NCBI GenBank assembly: GCA_029935275.1
Contig: JAOZKQ010000069.1
Span: 1-9,247, forward strand
Length of the DNA stretch: 9,247 nucleotides
Reading direction: 5' to 3'
Source: Bacteroidales bacterium
GTDB lineage: Bacteria > Bacteroidota > Bacteroidia > Bacteroidales > VadinHA17
In this document: in pieces, positions 4,569-9,247 of the stretch
Layout of the letters: the number at the start of each line of letters is the position of its first letter
How positions within the stretch are numbered: position 1 is the stretch's first letter
Made by a program: the position numbers and the translations under genes
The notes under the pieces: model-generated
Told to the model about the DNA's origin: nothing
What the model saw: the letters and a program-made list of their open reading frames with translations, nothing else
Database searches by the model: none

Positions 4569-7538
4569 ATGGAAAGAAGATTTTATTCAATTCTGATATT
4601 TATTATTGTTATCAACCTCACCAATGTTTTTGTAGGTTGCTTTCCAATTAATAATTTGGATAAAGATTATTCCAAATTTGTAAACCCTATGGTAGGAACC
4701 GATTGGCACGGGCATACTTTTCCCGGGGCAACCCATCCATTTGGGATGGTACAACTTAGCCCGGATACCAGGGTCGACACCTGGGATGGGTGTTCGGGTT
4801 ATCATTATTCGGATAACTCTATTTTGGGTTTCAGCCATACGCATTTTAGCGGTACCGGTGGTGGTGGTGGTGGAGATATTATGCTAATGCCAACCGTTGG
4901 GGAAGTACAATTGGATATGGGGAGTGTTAGCAATACTTTATCCGGTTACCGCTCAAAATTTTCGCATAAGGAAGAGGTGGCTGAACCCGGTTACTATAAA
5001 GTGAAATTGCAGGATGACGATATTGTTGCAGAGCTGACCAGTACACCCCGTGTGGGATTTCATAAATATTCATTCCCTTCAACAAAAGAAGCCAATGTTA
5101 TATTAGATCTTACGCATGGAATTAGTGATAAAGTGGATAGCCTGTACCTTGAAATTGTGAGCAATACAGAAATTTCCGGATTTCGTGAATCTTATGATGG
5201 CCTTGGTGGCCCTCATAAAATATTTTTTATAGCTGAATTTTCACAACCCTTTAAAAACTTTGGAATTTCTCAAGAGGGAGAAGATATAAGCCAAACAAAG
5301 ATATCCGGTTCTAAAGATTTGCAGGCATATTTCCGATTTGACACAGAAAATAACCATTCCGTGATGGTAAAAGTGGCCTTGTCGAGGGTTGGGGTAGATG
5401 GTGCCCGCAAAAATATGGAGGCAGAATTACCGGAATGGGATTTTGATACGATTAAAAAGTCTGCCCGCAATGCATGGAACAAAGAATTGGGCAGGATTGA
5501 AGTAAAAGGGGGTACAAAAGCACAGAAAAGAACTTTTTATACAGCCCTGTATCACAGTTTTATTCATCCTGATATTGATATGGATGTTGACCGGCAATTT
5601 CTCGGTGGAGATAACAAAGTTTATCAGGCAAAAGATTTTGATAATTATACTACTTTTTCTTTATGGGATACCTTTCGGGCTTTACACCCTTTATATACCA
5701 TTATTCAACAGCAACGTACCAATCAGTTTATCCGGTCATTCTTAGAGATGGATGATAATTTTGGCAATTTGCCAATGATGGAGTTCTCCGGAAATGAACG
5801 TTTTGCCATGATTGGATATCATTCGCTTTCTGTAATTGCAGATGCTTACGAAAAAGGAATTCGTGATTATGATGTGAATAAGGCATTTGAGGCTATGAAA
5901 AAATTGTCTAATGGCAACAGGGAAGGTAAAAAAGCATATTTAAACCTTGGTTTTATCCCGTATGAAAAAATTAGCCAGTCTGTTTCCCGAACTTTGGAGT
6001 ATAGTTATGATGATTGGGCAATAACCCGGTTGGCCAGGGATCTGAATGATGCCGATTTCCATTTATACAATCAGCGAGGACAATTTTATCGAAATCTATA
6101 CGACAAATCAACAGGATTTATGCGTCCGAAATCCGGTGATTATCAATGGTTGGAGCCGTTTGATCCAATGAAGGTATCCAATCATGTGACCGAAGGGAAT
6201 GCTTACCATTATTCGTTGTTTGTACCACATGATATAGAAGGCTTGATTAAATTGATGGGTGGCGACAATAATTTTGAACAATGGTTAGATGTTTGTTTTA
6301 CAACAGAAACAGATACAATTAAGATGGATCTGGCTGATGTTACCGGTAGGATTGGTCAATATGCACACGGAAATGAACCTAGTCATCATGTGGCATATCT
6401 ATACAATTATGTTGGTGCAGCATGGAAAACCCAACAGCGGGTGAGACAGATCATGGATACCTTATATTCTGATAAGCCCGATGGGATTAGTGGCAATGAA
6501 GATGCCGGACAGATATCAGCCTGGTATGTTTTAAGCGCTATGGGATTTTATTCTGTTACACCCGGAATGGATTATTATGTAATTGGTTCCCCATTATTTG
6601 ATGAAGTGACCCTCCATCTGGAAAATGGAAACCAATTCACTATCAAAACAGAAAACAATGGTCCGGGCAAAGCTTATATACAATCTGCCAGTCTAAATGG
6701 GAAGCCCTATTCAAAATCAATCTTAATGCATCAGGCTATCATGAAGGGTGGGGAGATCAAGTTTGTAATGGGAGCAACCCCCAATAAAGATTGGGCAGTT
6801 AACAAAAAGGATAGGCCATATTCTGAGGGATATAAATCAGCATCCATGCCACGTATTTTATTTGATGATATTTCCTTTTTGAATACTATGGAAATTCGAA
6901 TAGCTGTAGATGAAGAAAATGTTGAGATACGTTATACCTTGGACGGTACTTTTCCGGAAGAAACCTCACCGGTTTATAAATCCCCCATAAAGCTTAATAA
7001 ATCAACACAAGTTCGTGCAAGGGCTTTTAAAAAAGGGTTGAACCCAAGTTATGCTAGCAGTATGGATTTTGTAAAACTCAATTTATTACTAGCCATGAAT
7101 CCTAAGGGATTGCAAGCGGGTTTAAAATATGAATATAAAGAGGGATATGCCATAGAATTTTCTGATACTGAAGAATACCCGGTCCTAAAAACAGGTGTTA
7201 TCCCACAATTTACAATTAAAGAAGCAGGTGATAAGGAGATCTTTTCATATACCTATGAGGGTTATATCAAGGTGCCAATATCCGGGGTTTATACATTTTA
7301 TTCAGAATCCAATGATGGTAGCCTGTTATATCTGGATGGTAAATTGGTTGTAGATAATGACTTGCATCATAAAATACAGGAAGGGTCTAGAAAAGTTGCC
7401 CTAAAGGCCGGTTGGCATTCCATTAAATTGGGATATTTTCAAATGGGTGGAGGTAAAGCTTTATGTGTTAGTTGGAAAGGACCGGAATTGAATAAACAGG
7501 AAATACCGGAAAATGTATTGTTTCATAAAAATAATTAG
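4569..7538 (+). CDS. GH92 alpha-mannosidase lipoprotein with CHB_HEX_C-like and PA14-like domains
   Basis: I start this gene at the ATG at 4569 (989 residues), because it begins directly with a lipoprotein signal: MERR, a hydrophobic core, and VGC with Cys24. The in-frame ATG at 4509 lies inside the SDR gene and would bury the signal. The N-terminal GH92 beta-domain (about 34-280) shows FPGATHPFGM (51-60) and GFSHTHFSGTG (87-97). The catalytic alpha-barrel (about 320-735) shows FSLWDTFRALHPL (363-375), TEGNAYHYSLFVPHD (541-555), GNEPSHH (601-607) and GNEDAGQISAWY (642-653). By comparison with characterised GH92 enzymes, Glu542 is the likely general acid and Asp645 the likely base, with the GNEPSHH loop shaping the +1 site. 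GH92 enzymes are calcium-dependent exo-alpha-mannosidases. Two extra modules follow: a CHB_HEX_C-like domain (about 760-830, YTLDGTFPE) and a PA14-like domain (about 848-985, SNDGSLLYLDG), probably for binding carbohydrate. Linkage specificity cannot be fixed from sequence. Confidence 0.93.
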   Translation: MERRFYSILIFIIVINLTNVFVGCFPINNLDKDYSKFVNPMVGTDWHGHTFPGATHPFGMVQLSPDTRVDTWDGCSGYHYSDNSILGFSHTHFSGTGGGGGGDIMLMPTVGEVQLDMGSVSNTLSGYRSKFSHKEEVAEPGYYKVKLQDDDIVAELTSTPRVGFHKYSFPSTKEANVILDLTHGISDKVDSLYLEIVSNTEISGFRESYDGLGGPHKIFFIAEFSQPFKNFGISQEGEDISQTKISGSKDLQAYFRFDTENNHSVMVKVALSRVGVDGARKNMEAELPEWDFDTIKKSARNAWNKELGRIEVKGGTKAQKRTFYTALYHSFIHPDIDMDVDRQFLGGDNKVYQAKDFDNYTTFSLWDTFRALHPLYTIIQQQRTNQFIRSFLEMDDNFGNLPMMEFSGNERFAMIGYHSLSVIADAYEKGIRDYDVNKAFEAMKKLSNGNREGKKAYLNLGFIPYEKISQSVSRTLEYSYDDWAITRLARDLNDADFHLYNQRGQFYRNLYDKSTGFMRPKSGDYQWLEPFDPMKVSNHVTEGNAYHYSLFVPHDIEGLIKLMGGDNNFEQWLDVCFTTETDTIKMDLADVTGRIGQYAHGNEPSHHVAYLYNYVGAAWKTQQRVRQIMDTLYSDKPDGISGNEDAGQISAWYVLSAMGFYSVTPGMDYYVIGSPLFDEVTLHLENGNQFTIKTENNGPGKAYIQSASLNGKPYSKSILMHQAIMKGGEIKFVMGATPNKDWAVNKKDRPYSEGYKSASMPRILFDDISFLNTMEIRIAVDEENVEIRYTLDGTFPEETSPVYKSPIKLNKSTQVRARAFKKGLNPSYASSMDFVKLNLLLAMNPKGLQAGLKYEYKEGYAIEFSDTEEYPVLKTGVIPQFTIKEAGDKEIFSYTYEGYIKVPISGVYTFYSESNDGSLLYLDGKLVVDNDLHHKIQEGSRKVALKAGWHSIKLGYFQMGGGKALCVSWKGPELNKQEIPENVLFHKNN
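4857..4871. repeat. (GGT)5 trinucleotide repeat inside the GH92 gene
   Basis: Five consecutive GGT codons followed by GGA encode six glycines (residues 97-102). They sit immediately after the conserved GFSHTHFSGT motif of the GH92 N-terminal domain. The second GH92 gene in this window has GGGAYG at the equivalent place, so the loop is naturally glycine-rich. The uninterrupted identical codons make it a possible slippage site that would change loop length in steps of one residue without breaking the frame. Confidence 0.75.
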
Positions 7539-7605
7539 TCATAGGACGTAATTCTGGTATTGGGATGTTAGCAGTGATTTTAAAAATAAATACTTAAAAA
7601 ATATT

Positions 7606-8718
7606 ATGAAAAAAATAATTCTTCTACTAACTATTTGGTTATTTCTTATGACTTTAAATACAACTTTAGGTCAAAGCCAAAACGAACCTTTAAGAATAGG
7701 AATTGTAGGTCTAACACATGGCCATGTTCATGGGATATTAGACCGTCCGGATAGAGGAGATATAAAGATTGCAGGGATTGTTGAACCAAACCGCGAGTTG
7801 GCTCAACGCTATTCTAAACAACACGGATATTCCATGGATATAGTTTTTGAAAGTATGGAAAAAATGATTGCTGCTAGTAACCCCGAAGCGGTTACTGCAT
7901 TCGGAAGCACTTATGAGCATTTGAAGGTAGTGGAGACGTGTGCTCCTTTAGGAATACACGTAATGGTCGAAAAACCATTGGCAGTTAGTTGGGATCATGC
8001 AAAAAAAATGATGTCCTTAGCAAAGAAATACAACATTCATTTGCTGACTAATTACGAGACTACATGGTATGCCACCAATCATAAAACTTATGAAATGGTA
8101 AAAAATGGCGACATAGGAGACTTACGAAAAGTAGTAGTGCATGATGGACATAGAGGGCCAATTGAATTAGGCATCAATAAAGAATTTTTAGATTGGCTTA
8201 TCGATCCTAAATTAAATGGAGCAGGAGCACTTACCGATTTTGGGTGTTATGGAGTTAATCTTATTACCTGGCTAAATCATGGTGAAAAACCTGATGCTGT
8301 AATGGCAGTAACTCAAACCATAAAGCCTGATTTATATCTAAAAGTGGATGACGAAGCAACCATTATTTTACAATATCCAAAAATGCAGGGAATTATTCAA
8401 GCCTCTTGGAATTGGCCCATTTCAAGAAAAGATATGGAAGTATATGGCCAGACTGGTTACATTTATAGCGACAACCGATCGGATATTCGTTACAGATTAA
8501 GTAGGAATGAAGTTGAACAGAAAGAAAAGTTAGAAGTACGCCCTGCCCCATATAACGACCCTTTTTCATTCTTTGCTTCAGTAGTGAGAAATAAAATCAC
8601 ACTATCTCCTTACGATTTATCTTCCTTGGAAAATAATATGATTGTGATGGAAATTTTGGAAGCTGCAAAAAAAAGTGCTAAAACCGGGAAAGCAGTAAAA
8701 CTAAAAAAGTTAAGATAA
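7606..8718 (+). CDS. Exported Gfo/Idh/MocA-family oxidoreductase
   Basis: This 370-residue protein has a Sec-type signal peptide (KK, a hydrophobic core from about 4 to 17, likely cut after Gly22) followed by a Gfo/Idh/MocA Rossmann domain from about residue 28. The family uses NAD(P) to oxidise or reduce sugars and cyclitols. The hallmark EKPLA is at 122-126, and the substrate-domain motif GALTDFGCYGVNL is at 207-219. Two features are unusual. The first nucleotide loop reads GLTHGHVHG (35-43) instead of GxGxxG, with three histidines. The second motif has Tyr215 where many members have the catalytic His. There is no twin-arginine signal, so how an exported copy acquires its cofactor is unclear. 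It lies between two GH92 genes, 67 bp after the first and overlapping the second by one base, which suggests a role in the same extracytoplasmic glycan breakdown. Substrate unknown; a redox-assisted glycosidase role is possible but unproven. Confidence 0.88.
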   Translation: MKKIILLLTIWLFLMTLNTTLGQSQNEPLRIGIVGLTHGHVHGILDRPDRGDIKIAGIVEPNRELAQRYSKQHGYSMDIVFESMEKMIAASNPEAVTAFGSTYEHLKVVETCAPLGIHVMVEKPLAVSWDHAKKMMSLAKKYNIHLLTNYETTWYATNHKTYEMVKNGDIGDLRKVVVHDGHRGPIELGINKEFLDWLIDPKLNGAGALTDFGCYGVNLITWLNHGEKPDAVMAVTQTIKPDLYLKVDDEATIILQYPKMQGIIQASWNWPISRKDMEVYGQTGYIYSDNRSDIRYRLSRNEVEQKEKLEVRPAPYNDPFSFFASVVRNKITLSPYDLSSLENNMIVMEILEAAKKSAKTGKAVKLKKLR

Positions 8719-9247
8719 TGAAAGATTATAAGAGTAAAATCATTTTTTGGTTCAGTTTTGGGCTATTGTTAACAATGCTATCTTGCAGTAAACAGGAAAA
8801 CAAGAAAAACCCGGCAGATTATGTAGATCCCTTTATAGGTACAAAAGGTGAGGGTAATGTCATTCCCGGTGCACTAAGGCCGCACAGCATGGTTAAATTA
8901 AGCCCTGATAATTTAAATTTCCTCCTTAGTGGATATGACTATGACGACAACCACATTGTCGGGTTTAGTCATACACATTTACAGGGTACAGGTGGCGGTG
9001 CTTATGGAAATATTTTATTATACCCTATGGCAAGCGATCTCAATAAAATTATTAGTGGTAAATGTTTTTCAGAATTCAATCATGTTAAAGAGTCGGCCAA
9101 GCCGGGCTATTACAGCGTAACATTGCTGGATGATAACATAAAAGCCGAACTCACTTCTACAGATCATGCAGGTTTTCACAGATATACATTTCCTGAATCT
9201 GAAAAATCTTATATTCTTATCGATGTAGGGCACTCGCTGGATAAACC
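8718..9247 (+). CDS. GH92 alpha-mannosidase-like lipoprotein, N-terminal part (cut by window end)
   Basis: This frame is open from the ATG at 8718 to the window end (176 complete codons), and the start overlaps the preceding stop by one base (TAATG). The N-terminus is a lipoprotein signal: MKDYKSK, a hydrophobic core, and the lipobox LSC with Cys23. The mature part opens with the GH92 N-terminal beta-domain: DYVDPFIGT, then IPGALRPHSMVKLSPDN, then GFSHTHLQGTGGGAYGNILLYP, and later AELTSTDHAGFHRYTFP. These align in order with the first GH92 in the window, but the two are clearly divergent. Where the first has PGATHPFGM, this one has PGALRPHSM, suggesting a different branch and perhaps another substrate linkage. 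The catalytic motifs lie beyond the window, so activity cannot be assessed. The family call is firm and the specificity unknown. The gene was probably transcribed and translationally coupled with the Gfo/Idh gene. Confidence 0.9.
   Translation, partial: MKDYKSKIIFWFSFGLLLTMLSCSKQENKKNPADYVDPFIGTKGEGNVIPGALRPHSMVKLSPDNLNFLLSGYDYDDNHIVGFSHTHLQGTGGGAYGNILLYPMASDLNKIISGKCFSEFNHVKESAKPGYYSVTLLDDNIKAELTSTDHAGFHRYTFPESEKSYILIDVGHSLDK

Noticed and set aside
7539..7605. TAATTCTG (7549-7556), a near match to the Bacteroidota -7 box TAnnTTTG before the Gfo/Idh gene
   Set aside because: No TTTG or TTG lies 19-21 bp upstream, and there is one mismatch in the box, so a promoter call is not supported.
8929..9120. 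63-codon plus-strand ORF near the right edge
   Set aside because: It lies in another frame within the second GH92 gene, whose frame is supported by a lipobox and conserved GH92 motifs.

Overview
The window reads as a Bacteroidota (Bacteroidetes) chromosome segment. The evidence is AT-rich DNA, A-rich leaders instead of Shine-Dalgarno sites before most genes, several exported proteins with short S-C or G-C lipoboxes, and two family GH92 alpha-mannosidase genes. All supported genes lie on the + strand and are tightly packed. No rRNA, tRNA, CRISPR array, transposase or phage gene is visible. No SusC/SusD pair, regulator or transporter is in view, so this can only be called part of a glycan-utilisation (PUL-like) locus.

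Left part (1-1851): a stand-alone GNAT acetyltransferase (93-662), then an exported glycerophosphodiester phosphodiesterase-like enzyme (750-1595). Next comes a short ORF (1631-1816) with a lipoprotein signal but no recognisable mature domain; it looks like the stump of a lost lipoprotein gene.

Middle part (1852-4531): three cytoplasmic enzymes in a compact, probably translationally coupled unit: a zinc-dependent medium-chain dehydrogenase, a UlaG-like metallo-beta-lactamase-fold hydrolase and a short-chain dehydrogenase. The junctions are a 4-bp ATGA overlap and a 5-bp gap. The order dehydrogenase, lactonase-like hydrolase, dehydrogenase suggests an oxidative route for a sugar or polyol. Leucine codon choice here differs visibly from the right-hand Gfo/Idh gene, and the first gene has a clear AAGGAG site, so the block may have a separate origin.

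Right part (4569-9247): a large GH92 lipoprotein with appended CHB_HEX_C-like and PA14-like domains, an exported Gfo/Idh/MocA oxidoreductase with an atypical histidine-rich nucleotide loop, and the first 176 codons of a second, divergent GH92 lipoprotein cut by the window end. The last two genes overlap by one base (TAATG).

A reasonable working model is that the surface or periplasmic GH92 enzymes trim alpha-mannosides, the exported GDPD-like and Gfo/Idh proteins handle phosphodiester or otherwise modified sugars outside the cytoplasm, and the dehydrogenase/lactonase/dehydrogenase trio processes a released sugar inside the cell. Only the family assignments are well supported. The pathway, the substrates and any novelty are inference.
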